From: an uncultured Clostridia bacterium
GTDB lineage: Bacteria > Bacillota > Clostridia > Christensenellales > Borkfalkiaceae
Length of the DNA: 44,235 nucleotides
Assembly (NCBI GenBank): GCA_947626935.1
Contig: CANQUD010000014.1
Coordinates: forward strand, 1 to 44,235
Direction of reading: 5' to 3'
Shown here piece by piece: positions 7,313 through 15,934 of the stretch; the stretch's first letter is position 1, and each line of letters starts with the position of its first letter. Position numbers and translations under genes: made by a program. The notes beneath the pieces were generated by a model, which was not told where the DNA came from, made no database searches, and saw only the letters and a list, made by a program, of their open reading frames with translations.

Positions 7313-9775
7313 TTATTCTTGCTGCGGTTCCTCGGGCTTCTCTTCGCTTGCCGCGGGAGCTTCTTCCGTCTCCGCGGGAGCTTCCTGCTCTTCGGAAGGC
7401 TGCGCCTGCGGCTCTTCCGTCGGAGCCTCTTGCGGTTCCTCGGCGACCTCTTCGGGTTCCTCTTGAGGCTCTTCGCTCTCTTCGGAAGGTTCCTCTTGGG
7501 CTTCTTCCGTCGGCTCCTCTTGAGGTTCCTCGACGGATTCCTCGGGCGCTTCCTCGGAATAGACGTCTACGTCGCGGTCGTCCGTCGTATCGACAGCCAT
7601 TTTCTCCTCTTCGGGGCCTTCGTCATTCTTGCCCTTGCGGACGAGCACGATGACGACAACGGTGCATCCCGCGACCGCCGCGGCGATCGCAAGTCCGATG
7701 AGCAGCCATTCCCACCAAACAAGACCCGTCTCTTCGGGTTCTTCGGGCAGGGTGTAGTTGGCGAGCGTCGTTTTCCAGTAGTCGCTCTGGGACGTCTCGT
7801 CTGCTTCCGTCATCTCGCCGATCTTCGTCACGAAGTACGAATAGGTGCGGTAGCTCTTGCCGTTCTCGGCATAGTCGTTCGCCTTGAAGAGTTCCTCGTT
7901 GCTGTTCGGGTCGGTGTAGCCTTCGCCGTTGTTGAATGCGTAAAAGGCATCCTGTTCCGCCTCGGTGTAGAGGTACGTTTCGCTCTTGTTGTTGTCGACG
8001 GCGAATTGGATGTTCGCATCGAACTGCGACGTCTCGCCCGTCAGGAAGTAGTAGCGGAGCGCCGTGGAGAGCTTGGAGTTGCTGTTGCCCGAGAGCTTTG
8101 CGAGCAGACCGACTTTTGCATCGGTGCTCATGATGGAGTTGTACTTCTCGGTGAATGCGGCAAGCTCGGCGTTATCCATGAGCTTCCCTTCGCTGTTTGC
8201 GAGAGAGACGGTGGAGATGTAGTTGAACGAGGTCGACGCGACGTCGTTGTCGGCATCCGCAAAGAAGAGGTCGGTGCCGATGATCTCGAAGGGATACCAG
8301 CTGTCCGCATGCTCGAGGTTGAGCACTTTCACGGGCTGATAGGGCTTGTTGTCGTTGTCCTCGAAGGGAAGATTCTGATAGTAGATGGGATCGCCGTTGA
8401 TGACGGCGCGTTCGATGGAGCGTCCCGCCCCGTTGGAACGGGTGAACCAAACGTACTTGTACGTCGAACTGCTCGTCAGATCGACGGAGACGAGGGTCGC
8501 GCCGCTGACACCGTAGGCGATCGCCTGATCGGTCCCCTTGTGGCTTCCCGTCGCCGCATCGACATCCGCGCGGTAGATCGTGTCGTTCTTCGTGTAGAGG
8601 TAGTGATGTCCGTCCGCTTCACGGTAGTAAAGAGCGCTCGACGTGGCGGTGTCCGAGAGATTGACGGCGTTCGCGACGAGGTCTTTCTCCGTGTCCGTCT
8701 CGTTGACCTTGACGGAATCCCAGTTCTTGCCCGCCGCCGTGACCTTGCTTCCGTCGAGGAAGTAGAGTCTGCCGTTGTCGTCCGAGCCGACGGAGCCGTC
8801 CGCCGTCTTTGCGGGCTTGTCTGTGTAGTAGAGACCGCCGTTGTCGTACGACTGAAGGGTATAAACGTGCCCCTGCAGGTCGGTGGGCTGGGTCGCGGCG
8901 TGGTTGAAACGGGTCTCCGCGTCGCTCTTCGCCCTGCCGTCGAGGACGATGAGTCCGAGGTTCGTGTAGGGCATCTCGCCGTCAAGTTCCTCGTCGATAT
9001 AGTCCATATCCCAGTGATAGTCGTAGGGTTCCTCGGTCGCGTCCGCTCTCACATAGTAGACCTGATTGTAGTTGAAGGTCTTGGGCGTCTTGTCCGTGTC
9101 GGGATCGTCATTGACCGCCATCGTGTAGTAGACGGTGGGATCGGTCGGGTCGGACTTGTTGAACACATACGCCGAGACGCTGCCCGCAAGTTTTGTCTCC
9201 TCATCCTTGGCGGTGTTGTAGGAGAAGATGTCGTTGTTCTTGACGTACAGGATGTAGACGGTGCCGTCGACGGAGACGATGCGGTAAGGCACGGTGTTGG
9301 AATCGAGCGTGAAATAGCTCTTGATGTCCGAACCGTCGAGCTTCGCGCTCTTGAAGAACATGTAGCTCGTATCCGTCTCGCCCGAGATCGTGTCGGGCAC
9401 GTCGTTCGGGGTCGTGTAATAGACTCTGTCGCCATAGATATACAGTCCCGCGTCGTACGTTCCCGCAACCATGAGGGACGGGATCACGCGCTCTGCGCTG
9501 TTCGTCTTGTTCTTGACGTCATCCTTCTTGATGCGGTAGAGCGCTCCCTTGACGGGGTTGCCGTAGGTGTTGTCCGATGTGTACGATTCGATGCCGTTGA
9601 TGAAGTAATAGTACTCCCCCTGTTCGACGACAAAGCCGCCGTTGGAGACGGGGTCGCCCGCCTGCGGCATGCTCGTCTTGAATTCGTCGGCGCCGCAAGC
9701 GGCAAACGAAAGTACGCCTGCCGACATGACCGCGGCTGCGGCAATTGCAATGAATTTTTGAAAACCTTTGCGCAT
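7313..9775 (-). CDS. Large surface lipoprotein, predicted beta-propeller-like, with TM helix and Glu/Pro-rich tail
   Basis: An 820-residue protein. The signal peptide ends at a lipobox-like SFAAC with Cys27. The long extracellular part has repeated strands such as EYYYFINGIESY, GALYRIKK, RLYFLDG and SALYYREADG, typical of DUF5050-like propeller sheets that read as YY-x-G/D-LYRI repeats. A TM helix lies at about 691-712 (LLIGLAIAAAVAGCTVVVI), followed by a 108-residue cytoplasmic or cell-wall tail of EEP/EAP-type repeats. Carrying both a lipobox and a C-terminal TM is unusual, so the lipid anchor may not be used. Function is unknown; sensing or surface scaffolding is only a guess. It has its own promoter (9830-9858) and terminator. 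Confidence 0.82.
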   Translation of the reverse strand: MRKGFQKFIAIAAAAVMSAGVLSFAACGADEFKTSMPQAGDPVSNGGFVVEQGEYYYFINGIESYTSDNTYGNPVKGALYRIKKDDVKNKTNSAERVIPSLMVAGTYDAGLYIYGDRVYYTTPNDVPDTISGETDTSYMFFKSAKLDGSDIKSYFTLDSNTVPYRIVSVDGTVYILYVKNNDIFSYNTAKDEETKLAGSVSAYVFNKSDPTDPTVYYTMAVNDDPDTDKTPKTFNYNQVYYVRADATEEPYDYHWDMDYIDEELDGEMPYTNLGLIVLDGRAKSDAETRFNHAATQPTDLQGHVYTLQSYDNGGLYYTDKPAKTADGSVGSDDNGRLYFLDGSKVTAAGKNWDSVKVNETDTEKDLVANAVNLSDTATSSALYYREADGHHYLYTKNDTIYRADVDAATGSHKGTDQAIAYGVSGATLVSVDLTSSSTYKYVWFTRSNGAGRSIERAVINGDPIYYQNLPFEDNDNKPYQPVKVLNLEHADSWYPFEIIGTDLFFADADNDVASTSFNYISTVSLANSEGKLMDNAELAAFTEKYNSIMSTDAKVGLLAKLSGNSNSKLSTALRYYFLTGETSQFDANIQFAVDNNKSETYLYTEAEQDAFYAFNNGEGYTDPNSNEELFKANDYAENGKSYRTYSYFVTKIGEMTEADETSQSDYWKTTLANYTLPEEPEETGLVWWEWLLIGLAIAAAVAGCTVVVIVLVRKGKNDEGPEEEKMAVDTTDDRDVDVYSEEAPEESVEEPQEEPTEEAQEEPSEESEEPQEEPEEVAEEPQEAPTEEPQAQPSEEQEAPAETEEAPAASEEKPEEPQQE

Positions 9776-9829
9776 AGGCCTTTTCCTTCTTGTTTTGTAT
9801 CGCGCCGAAGTTCTAACGATACGTTTCTA

Positions 9830-9858
9830 ATTATATACTATAGAAAGAGTTTTTGCAA
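9830..9858 (-). promoter_or_regulatory. Promoter for the 820-residue lipoprotein gene
   Basis: On the minus strand, TTGCAA (9853-9858), 17-nt spacer, TATAAT (9830-9835). Confidence 0.8.
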
Positions 9859-9917
9859 TCAAAAACTTGCTCTGCTTGAACTTTTCTTGTAAAAAATTTT
9901 GTTGCAAGGGTGAAAAA

Positions 9918-10130
9918 ATGGAAAAATTCGGAATTTTTGAGCTGCTTGATACCCTATCTGCCATCCTCGATGACGAAAAGCCGACCGCTCCCGCACAGGA
10001 GTCGGCGCCGACGTCTGCGGACCCGTCCTTTCTTCCGCCCGACTACACGGGCGGGGAAAGCTCCGCCGCGTTCTCTTCCTTTTTGAGCAAGCATGACGAA
10101 CTCGCCCGCCGCGCCGCAAAAAAGAAATGA
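9918..10130 (+). CDS. Small hypothetical protein
   Basis: A 70-residue protein beginning MEKFGIFELLDTLSAILDD, then a Pro/Ala/Ser-rich linker, then a helical end SFLSKHDELARRAAKKK. The ATG at 9918 follows AAGGGTG. The in-frame extension 17 codons upstream is Cys-rich and lacks a ribosome binding site. Two amphipathic ends joined by a flexible linker suggest a small adaptor. The family is not recognised. It is transcribed away from the 820-residue lipoprotein gene and runs straight into a repeat block. Confidence 0.6.
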   Translation: MEKFGIFELLDTLSAILDDEKPTAPAQESAPTSADPSFLPPDYTGGESSAAFSSFLSKHDELARRAAKKK

Positions 10131-10134
10131 GAGG

Positions 10135-11096
10135 ATATGGCGATTGAGAGTGACGGGTCTCTTCTACCCGTCCGAGACAGTGGCGAACGGGCGTGAACGC
10201 TCTCGCTGCCCCTGTAGGGGAAGTGGCGAACGCAGTGAGCCAAAGGGGTTAAAACCCCTCTGTCACTCGCGTTGCTCGTGACATCTCCCCTGTGAGGGGC
10301 GACAAGAGAGCTGCGGTGACCCACACCCCTCTTTGGGCGGCAGGGACCGCCGCAAAGCCCTTCGGCGATGCCACGCCTCATGTCGCGGCGCAGCTCACAG
10401 CCCACTGGGCTGTTGAGCAGAATTGCGCCGCTCCACCCATGGAGAGGGTGGGATTGAACCCCCTCCGTGGGAGGGGGATGTCGCATCGCGACAGGGGGTG
10501 GGGCGTGTTCCCACTTACTGCGCGTGGCGGGGTTCCCCCGCCTAAGCGCACCCAATTTGCAACGCTACCGTAGTCTTAATGTCCGTCTGAAAGGCGGAAG
10601 GCGCGGCAGCGGAGTAGGAGAAATGCACAGAACTAACCCCTCGAACGTATTTTGTTTTGAAGGACACCCCTTCCGCCCCCTTCGGGGGCACCCTCGCGCG
10701 CGGGTAGAAACCCGCGTTTGGTCGGCATTTGCCCACGCATATGGGCAAATGCTATAAGAATTTTGCGCCAAAGATTATCAATCTTTGGCAGAATGCAAAA
10801 TTCTTCCCTCAAGGGGTGGGCAAGGGGTGGACGAAAAAACAAAATCGTTCGAAACATTCTCAAATTATGTGCCATAGGCGGAATTCACTTCCGCCGTGGG
10901 CGACCCAATTTGCCACACTACCGTAGGCTTAATGTCCGTCCGAAGGGCGGAAGGCGCGGCAGCGGAGTAGGAGAAATGCACAGAACTAACCCCTCGAACG
11001 TATTTTGTTCTGAAGGACACCCCTTCCGCCCCCTTCGGGGGCACCCACCCCTCAAGGGGTGGGCAAGGGGTGGACGAAAAAACAAAATCGTTCGAA
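10135..11096. repeat. Long palindromic mosaic block with element A copy 2 and an internal duplication
   Basis: Contents in order: a hairpin GACGGGT/ACCCGTC type module near 10152-10176; C modules; a type-B hairpin in reverse at 10385-10431; CCCCCTCC-gtg-GGAGGGGG (10459-10477); then element A in reverse (about 10515-11096). Element A contains a near-identical direct repeat of about 140 bp (10551-10691 and 10904-11045). It also has two large branched palindromes bounded by CGAACG...CGTTCG (10642-10851 and 10995-11094). The first carries extra inserted hairpins, such as GCATTTGCCC...GGGCAAATGC. No credible gene was seen. Confidence 0.85.
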
Positions 11097-11129
11097 AAAA
11101 ATCTCGCCGTTCCGACTTCGGAACGGCGA
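11095..11129 (-). terminator. Intrinsic terminator of rplM-rpsI
   Basis: TCGCCGTTCCGA (11104-11115) pairs with TCGGAACGGCGA (11118-11129), followed on the minus strand by seven T residues that also form the end of repeat element A copy 2. Confidence 0.9.
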
Positions 11130-11134
11130 TGCTG

Positions 11135-11548
11135 TTATCTCTTGGAGAACTGCGGTGCTCTTCTTGCTTTTTTGAGACCGTACTTCTTTCTTTCCTTGAC
11201 GCGGGGGTCGCGGGTGAGGAAGCCCGCCTTCTTCAGCGCGGGTCTGCTGTCGGGTTCTGCCTCGAGAAGCGCTCTTGCGATGCCGAGACGGATCGCGCCT
11301 GCCTGACCCGTGTAGCCGCCGCCGATGACATTGACGAAAATATCGTACTTATCTTCGACTTTCAGCTCGACGAGGGGCTGTTTCACGACATACTGCGTCG
11401 TGCCTTGAGGGAAGTAGTCGGCAAGCGGACGGTCGTTGATGACGATCGCGCCGCTCCCCGAGGGGATGAGACGCACGCGGGCGATCGCTTTCTTTCTCCT
11501 GCCCGTGCCCCAGAATTGTATTTTTTTCTTCAGAACAACCTTAGCCAT
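11135..11548 (-). CDS. rpsI: Small ribosomal subunit protein uS9
   Basis: A 137-residue protein with the family features [14 protein letters not shown] near the N-terminus and the basic C-terminal tail ending PQFSKR, which reaches the P-site tRNA in the 30S subunit. The length is normal. The ATG at 11548 follows AGAGGGAA, 14 nt after the rplM stop, so it is the second gene of the L13-S9 operon, as in most bacteria. Confidence 0.98.
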   Translation of the reverse strand: MAKVVLKKKIQFWGTGRRKKAIARVRLIPSGSGAIVINDRPLADYFPQGTTQYVVKQPLVELKVEDKYDIFVNVIGGGYTGQAGAIRLGIARALLEAEPDSRPALKKAGFLTRDPRVKERKKYGLKKARRAPQFSKR

Positions 11549-11562
11549 TTCCCTCTCTCTCC

Positions 11563-11994
11563 TTAATATAATTTAAGCTCTTCGGGCTTCTGCGCCTCGT
11601 GCTTGTGCTCTGCGCCCTTGTAGAGGCGGAGCTTCTTGATCATCTGGCGCCCGAGAGAATTTTTAGGCAGCATTCCGCGCACCGCTTCGTATACCGCGAG
11701 GTCGCTCTTCTCTGCCATAAGGGTGCTGTACGGCGTTTCTTTCAGCCCGCCGATGTACCCCGTGTGATAACGGTAATACTTCTTTTCGAGCTTCTTACCC
11801 GTGAGCACGACTTTGTCGGTATTGATGACTATGACAAAATCGCCCGTATCGACATTGGGAGTGAATGTGGGCTTATTCTTGCCGCGAAGGATCGCAGCCA
11901 CCTTGGAAGCGAGTCTCCCAAGGGGAACGCCTGCCGCGTCTACGACGTACCATTTTCTTTCAACCGTCTCGGCATGTGCCATGTAGGTTTTCAT
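11563..11994 (-). CDS. rplM: Large ribosomal subunit protein uL13
   Basis: A 143-residue protein (E. coli 142) with [32 protein letters not shown] and the C-terminal [11 protein letters not shown] and [16 protein letters not shown]. It binds 23S rRNA early in 50S assembly. The ATG at 11994 follows AAGGAG; the 25 extra in-frame codons upstream lack family similarity. The promoter at 12086-12114 leaves a leader of about 85 nt, long enough for autoregulation, though no known leader motif was recognised. Confidence 0.98.
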   Translation of the reverse strand: MKTYMAHAETVERKWYVVDAAGVPLGRLASKVAAILRGKNKPTFTPNVDTGDFVIVINTDKVVLTGKKLEKKYYRYHTGYIGGLKETPYSTLMAEKSDLAVYEAVRGMLPKNSLGRQMIKKLRLYKGAEHKHEAQKPEELKLY

Positions 11995-12085
11995 AAACGT
12001 CTCCTTGACTTTGGAAATGTTGAATTTATAACAGTCGGCGGGCGGAAAACGGGGAAAATACCGCTTCAAACCCGATTGCTCCTTT

Positions 12086-12114
12086 ATTATAGGGCGTCAG
12101 AAAAGTTCCGTCAA
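12086..12114 (-). promoter_or_regulatory. Promoter for rplM-rpsI
   Basis: On the minus strand, TTGACG (12109-12114), 17-nt spacer, TATAAT (12086-12091). Confidence 0.88.
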
Positions 12115-12181
12115 GCTGTTTTGAGTTGCGAAAACAAGATTTTTTCCGAAATCGGTAAAATATTTTTCGGGCGGGAAACGC

Positions 12182-12748
12182 TCATTCGTCCCCGACGGCG
12201 GGTAATTTTTTGATGACCCGCGCGGGATTGCCCACCGCGACCGAGTTGTCGGGAATGTCGTGCACGACGACCGCTCCCGCGCCGATGACGACGTTGCTGC
12301 CGATCGTCACCCCGGGAAGGACCTTCACGCCGCCGCCAAACCAGACGTCGCTGCCCACCCTGATGGGCTTTGCGAATTCGAGCTCCCTGCGGCGAAGCCC
12401 CGCCTCGAGGGGGTGCCCCGCCGTGTAGAATCCGCATTGCGGCGCGATGTAGACGTTGTCGCCGAAGATGAGCTTGTTCGTGTCGAGAAAGACGCAGTCG
12501 TGATTGACGTAGAAGTTCTCCCCGACTTCGGTGTTGTAGCCGTAGTCGAACCAGACGTTGCTCTCGATGTTGAAGTTCTCGCCGTGCTTCCCCAGCAGGG
12601 CGTGCATGATGGCTCTCCGCGCCTCGATGTCGTCGCGGGGGGTGCGGTTGTAGTCCTCGCAGAGGCGCTTCGCGTGCGCGAGTTCCTCTTTGAGTTCGTC
12701 GTCCACGCAGTACAGTTCTCCGTTTTGCAGGTGTTGTTTTTGTGTCAT
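12182..12748 (-). CDS. Sugar O-acetyltransferase (maltose/galactoside acetyltransferase type)
   Basis: A 188-residue left-handed beta-helix acetyltransferase. The N-terminal cap (ELKEELAHAKRLCEDYNRTPRDD) is followed by hexapeptide repeats, with NFYVNHDCVFLDTN, NVYIAPQCGFYTAGHPLEAGLRR and GSDVWFGGGVKVLPGVTIGS. The His of TAGHPL is the expected catalytic base. It transfers acetyl from acetyl-CoA to a sugar hydroxyl, often seen as sugar detoxification. The ATG at 12748 follows GGAGAAACC. It is a single gene between rplM and a repeat block. Confidence 0.93.
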   Translation of the reverse strand: MTQKQHLQNGELYCVDDELKEELAHAKRLCEDYNRTPRDDIEARRAIMHALLGKHGENFNIESNVWFDYGYNTEVGENFYVNHDCVFLDTNKLIFGDNVYIAPQCGFYTAGHPLEAGLRRRELEFAKPIRVGSDVWFGGGVKVLPGVTIGSNVVIGAGAVVVHDIPDNSVAVGNPARVIKKLPAVGDE

Positions 12749-12779
12749 GGTTTCTCCCTATGAATGTTTGCGGATAAGT

Positions 12780-13240
12780 GATGAGTGTTGCGTTGCAATG
12801 TGGGCGGGGGGATATGGCGGTCTCCTTGGCGCCCCTCGGGGTCCCCGCAAAAAACAACGTATTTTTGCGGGGTGATTTAGGGGAGCTGTCGAGCGTAGCG
12901 AGACTGAAGGGTTTAACCCCTTTGCCCCTACGGGGCACTTCCCCTACAAGGGGCAGCGAGGAGACACTGCGATGACCCACACCCCTACCCCTCTCCCATG
13001 GAGAGGGTGGGCATGAACCCCCTCCGTGGGATGGGGATGTCGCATCGCGACAGGGGGTGGGGCGTAATCTCAATCACTGCGCGTGGCGGGGTTTCCCCGC
13101 CAAAGCGCACCCCATTTGCAACGCTACCGCAGGCTTATTGTCCCTGCATATAACGTTTTCGGAGCGACTTAATTGATGCACAGTGTTACATCGCTCGCGC
13201 GTATTTATTTTGCGAAGCAAAAGAAATCGCGCGAAACTAA
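12780..13240. repeat. Palindromic repeat block with element A copy 3
   Basis: C modules (CCCCTTTGCCCC..., CCCCTACAAGGGG) fill 12870-12965. A damaged CCCCCTCC-gtg-GGATGGGG and the intact TGTCGC-atc-GCGACA follow near 13015-13052. Element A lies in reverse at 13072-13236 in its shortest form, with only one hairpin (TCGCGCG...CGCGCGA, 13195-13234). It ends 8 nt from the alaS stop codon. No gene is seen. Confidence 0.8.
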
Positions 13241-13241
13241 C

Positions 13242-15053
13242 TTATTCCAGTATCGCCTTTATCCTTCTGACGCCTGCGGAAGAGGACTGCTCCTTGACGA
13301 TCTTGAAATGTCCCAGTTCTCCCGTATGCGCGACGTGCGGTCCGCCGCACATCTCCTTGGAGAAGTCGCCGATGGAATAGGTCTTGACGACATCGCCGTA
13401 CTTCGAGTCAAATACGCCGACAAAGTTCTCCTTTCTCGCCTCTTCGAGGCTCATTTCACGGTAGACGACGGCAATGTCCTCGCCGATCTTCTCGTTGACG
13501 AGGTCCTCGACCGCCTTGATCTCCTCGGGCGTCATCGCACGGTCGAAATTGAAGTCGAAGCGCATGCGTTCGTCGTTGATGTTGCTCCCCTTCTGGTTGC
13601 AGTCGGGGGAAAGGACCTTTTTCAGGGCGGCGTTGAGAAGGTGGGTCGCCGTATGATAGCGGGTCGCCTGTTCGGAATGGCTCTCGAGTCCCCCTTTCGC
13701 CTCGCCCTTCTGGATGACGCGGCTCTTCTCCTGGTGTTCCTTGAATGCCGCCCCGAAGCCGTCCTTGTCGACGGTCAGTCCCCTCTCTTCCGCGAGTTCC
13801 TCGGTAAGTTCGAGGGGGAACCCGTACGTGTCGTACAGTCTGAATGCCGCCTTGCCGCCGATGACCGTCTCGGGGATGTAGGCGGGGTCGGACTTCGTCA
13901 TGAATTCGTTCTTGCGCTCGAGTCCCGTGACGCACTTGTCGAACTCCTTCATGCCCGTGACGAGGGTCGTCTCGAACTTCTCCGCTTCCTTGGAGATCTC
14001 GTCGAGAATGTACGATTCCTTCTCCAAAAGGAGCGGATATGCTTCGTTATAGACCTCTTCGATGTAGATTTTCGCGACGGCGAGCATGGCTTCCGCGGTG
14101 AGGTCGAGCTTTCTGCACCAGCGGATCGCGCGGCGCATGATGCGGCGCAGAATGTACCCCGCGCCGACATTGGACGGGAGCAGGCTCTGCCTGTCGCCGA
14201 TGAGCATGACGGTCGTGCGGGTGTGATCCGCAATGATGCGCATCGCCTTCTGCGTCTCCCCGCCGTCCGCGTACTTCTTTCCCGAGAGTTCCTCGAGTTT
14301 TGCGAGCACGGATGTGAAAAGATCGGTAAGGTAAGCGTCATGGAGACCGTTGAGGAAGAGCAGCATGCGGTCAAAACCGAACCCCGTGTCGACATTTTTG
14401 TTCTCGAGCGGGGTATAGCCGTTCTCGAGTTTCCGATACTGCATGTAGACGTCGTTGCCGATCTCCACATAGTCGTCGGGAAACACGGGATCCTTCTTTT
14501 CGGGGTCGAGGGGATAGAACCACTCGTTGTCGGGTCCGCAGGGCGTTCCGACGGTCCCTTCAAGCTCCCACCAGTTGTCCTCTTTGGGAAGATAAAAGAC
14601 ATGCTCGGGTCTGATGCCGAGACCGATGAGGAGATTCGCCGTCTCGTCGTCGCGGGGGACGGACTCGTTGCCCTCGAACACGGTCGTGCACAGCTTGTCC
14701 CTGTCAAGCCCGAACACGTCCGTCAGAAGTTCGAATGTCCACGCGGTCTTTTCCTTCTTGAAATAGTCGCCGAGGGACCAGTTCCCCATCATCTCGAAGA
14801 AGGTGAAGTGGGACGTGTCGCCGACGGAGTCGATGTCGACCGTTCTGACACAGCCCTGCACGTTGCAGAGACGTTTCCCCGCGGGGTGCGGCTTGCCGAG
14901 AAGATAGGGCATGAGCGGCTGCATGCCCGCGACGTTGAACATGACGCCCGTCGAGCCGTCGCCGATGAGCGACACCGCACCGATGTCGGTGTGCCCCTTG
15001 CTCTTGTAGAAATCCAACCACTTTTGTCGTAATTCTTTTCCCGTGATTTTCAT
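13242..15053 (-). CDS. alaS: Alanine--tRNA ligase, short form without the C-terminal C-Ala domain
   Basis: A 603-residue enzyme that charges tRNA-Ala. The class II catalytic core occupies about 1-250 (GSTGVMFNVAGMQPLMPY; GFGFDRM at 225-231). The editing domain follows, with its metal-binding residues H467-TAT-H471 and C569-GGP-H573. The protein stops just after SSSAGVRRIKAILE, where canonical enzymes of about 870 residues continue with a linker and the DHHA1/C-Ala domain. Short AlaRS forms are known, so it is probably functional. Even so, the stop lies 8 nt from a repeat element, so a deletion is possible. The start ATG is 15053 with AAAGGAAA upstream. No T-box was recognised. Confidence 0.95.
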   Translation of the reverse strand: MKITGKELRQKWLDFYKSKGHTDIGAVSLIGDGSTGVMFNVAGMQPLMPYLLGKPHPAGKRLCNVQGCVRTVDIDSVGDTSHFTFFEMMGNWSLGDYFKKEKTAWTFELLTDVFGLDRDKLCTTVFEGNESVPRDDETANLLIGLGIRPEHVFYLPKEDNWWELEGTVGTPCGPDNEWFYPLDPEKKDPVFPDDYVEIGNDVYMQYRKLENGYTPLENKNVDTGFGFDRMLLFLNGLHDAYLTDLFTSVLAKLEELSGKKYADGGETQKAMRIIADHTRTTVMLIGDRQSLLPSNVGAGYILRRIMRRAIRWCRKLDLTAEAMLAVAKIYIEEVYNEAYPLLLEKESYILDEISKEAEKFETTLVTGMKEFDKCVTGLERKNEFMTKSDPAYIPETVIGGKAAFRLYDTYGFPLELTEELAEERGLTVDKDGFGAAFKEHQEKSRVIQKGEAKGGLESHSEQATRYHTATHLLNAALKKVLSPDCNQKGSNINDERMRFDFNFDRAMTPEEIKAVEDLVNEKIGEDIAVVYREMSLEEARKENFVGVFDSKYGDVVKTYSIGDFSKEMCGGPHVAHTGELGHFKIVKEQSSSAGVRRIKAILE

Positions 15054-15094
15054 GTGATATGTTTCCTTTTTTTGAATTTCGTGTTTCTAAATTC

Positions 15095-15336
15095 TCTTGT
15101 CGCCCCTCGGGGTGGTTTAAGGGAGATGTCGAGGCGCAACAGAGACTGAAGGGTTTTGAAACCCCTTTCCCCTTCGGGGACTTCCCCTATGAGGGGCAGC
15201 GAGGGGACGCAGCATCTTTTCGCCACTTCCCCTATGAGGGGCAGCGAGAGATGCCGCTTTCTCCCATTGGGTAGCGAGATCTTCTTGTCGCCCCTTTCAG
15301 GGGAGATGTCACGAGCATCGCGAGTGACAGAGGGGT
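15095..15336. repeat. C-type palindromic repeat modules 3' of the DUF559 gene
   Basis: Several copies of the GTCGCCCC...GGGGAGATGTC...GACAGAGGGGTTT module and of CCCCTATGAGGGGCAGCGAG (15185-15204 and 15230-15249). The last module runs into the DUF559 stop codon region. No other gene is seen. Confidence 0.75.
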
Positions 15337-15687
15337 TTATTCCAACCCCAAGCGTAGCAAAATGTCCGCTTTCACCGATTTGAACTCTCGCGCGATCTGC
15401 AAATTTGAATACCTCGCCACGGTGATGCCGCTCTTCTCCAGAAACGCGTCTCTCGTTTTATCGTACTCTTCCCCTTGCTCCTCAAAATGCTGCGAGCCGT
15501 CCAGTTCGACAGCCAATTTCGCTTCATGGCAATAGAAATCAAGGATGTATTGCCCCATTGGTTTTTGCCGTACAAATTTCATCGGAAGATAGCGCAAAAA
15601 GGTGTACCATAGTTTACGCTCTTCCTTCGTCATCCCTCGTCGAAGGTCCTGTGCATAACCAACGAGTTTTTGCTTGTAATAAATCAT
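15337..15687 (-). CDS. DUF559 domain endonuclease-like protein
   Basis: A 116-residue protein with the DUF559/Vsr-like restriction-endonuclease fold. Visible features are RRGMTKEERKLWYTFLR, the LDFYCHEAKLAVELDGSQH block with its likely metal-binding D and E, then the QGEEYDKTRDAFLEKSGI helix. The family resembles very-short-patch repair nucleases; its substrate is unknown. The ATG at 15687 uses AAGGGG from the flanking repeat as its ribosome binding site, and the stop codon also falls inside a repeat module. The gene therefore looks like cargo framed by repeats. Confidence 0.88.
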   Translation of the reverse strand: MIYYKQKLVGYAQDLRRGMTKEERKLWYTFLRYLPMKFVRQKPMGQYILDFYCHEAKLAVELDGSQHFEEQGEEYDKTRDAFLEKSGITVARYSNLQIAREFKSVKADILLRLGLE

Positions 15688-15689
15688 TT

Positions 15690-15925
15690 GAAACCCCTTT
15701 CCCCTCGCAAGCTCGGGGACTTCCCCTACAGGGGCAGCGAGAGATGCCGCTTTCTCCCAATGGGCAGCGAGGTCATCTTGTCGCCCCTTTCAGGGGAGAT
15801 GTCGAGGCGCAGCCGAGACAGAGGGGTTTAACCCCTTTCCCCTTCGGGGACTTCCCCTACAGGGGCAGCGAGAGATGCCGCTTTCTCCCAATGGGCAGCG
15901 AGAGTTTCTCCTTCTCCCGGAGCGC
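15690..15925. repeat. C-type palindromic repeat modules 5' of the DUF559 gene
   Basis: Two tandem runs of the CCCCTTTCCCC...GGGGACTTCCCCTACAGGGGCAGCGAG module (about 15694-15740 and 15832-15875) frame one GTCGCCCC...GAGGGGTTT module (15779-15832). The sequence AGAGATGCCGCTTTCTCCCA recurs here at 15739 and 15870 and, as a near copy, at 15247. Confidence 0.78.
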
Positions 15926-15934
15926 ACGGGATTA

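Noticed and set aside
7319..9892. A long plus-strand open frame of 857 codons opposite the 820-residue lipoprotein
   Set aside because: Its sequence is Arg/Val-rich and has no signal peptide or motif, while the minus frame has a lipobox, TM helix, promoter and terminator. It is a shadow created by G+C-rich codon use.
13173..15032. A long plus-strand frame opposite alaS
   Set aside because: alaS has all catalytic and editing motifs; the opposite frame has none and begins within repeat DNA.
15054..15336. T-box leader upstream of alaS (and similarly of cysS)
   Set aside because: No TGGNACCGCG-like T-box sequence or antiterminator was found on the minus strand; the area is repeat modules.
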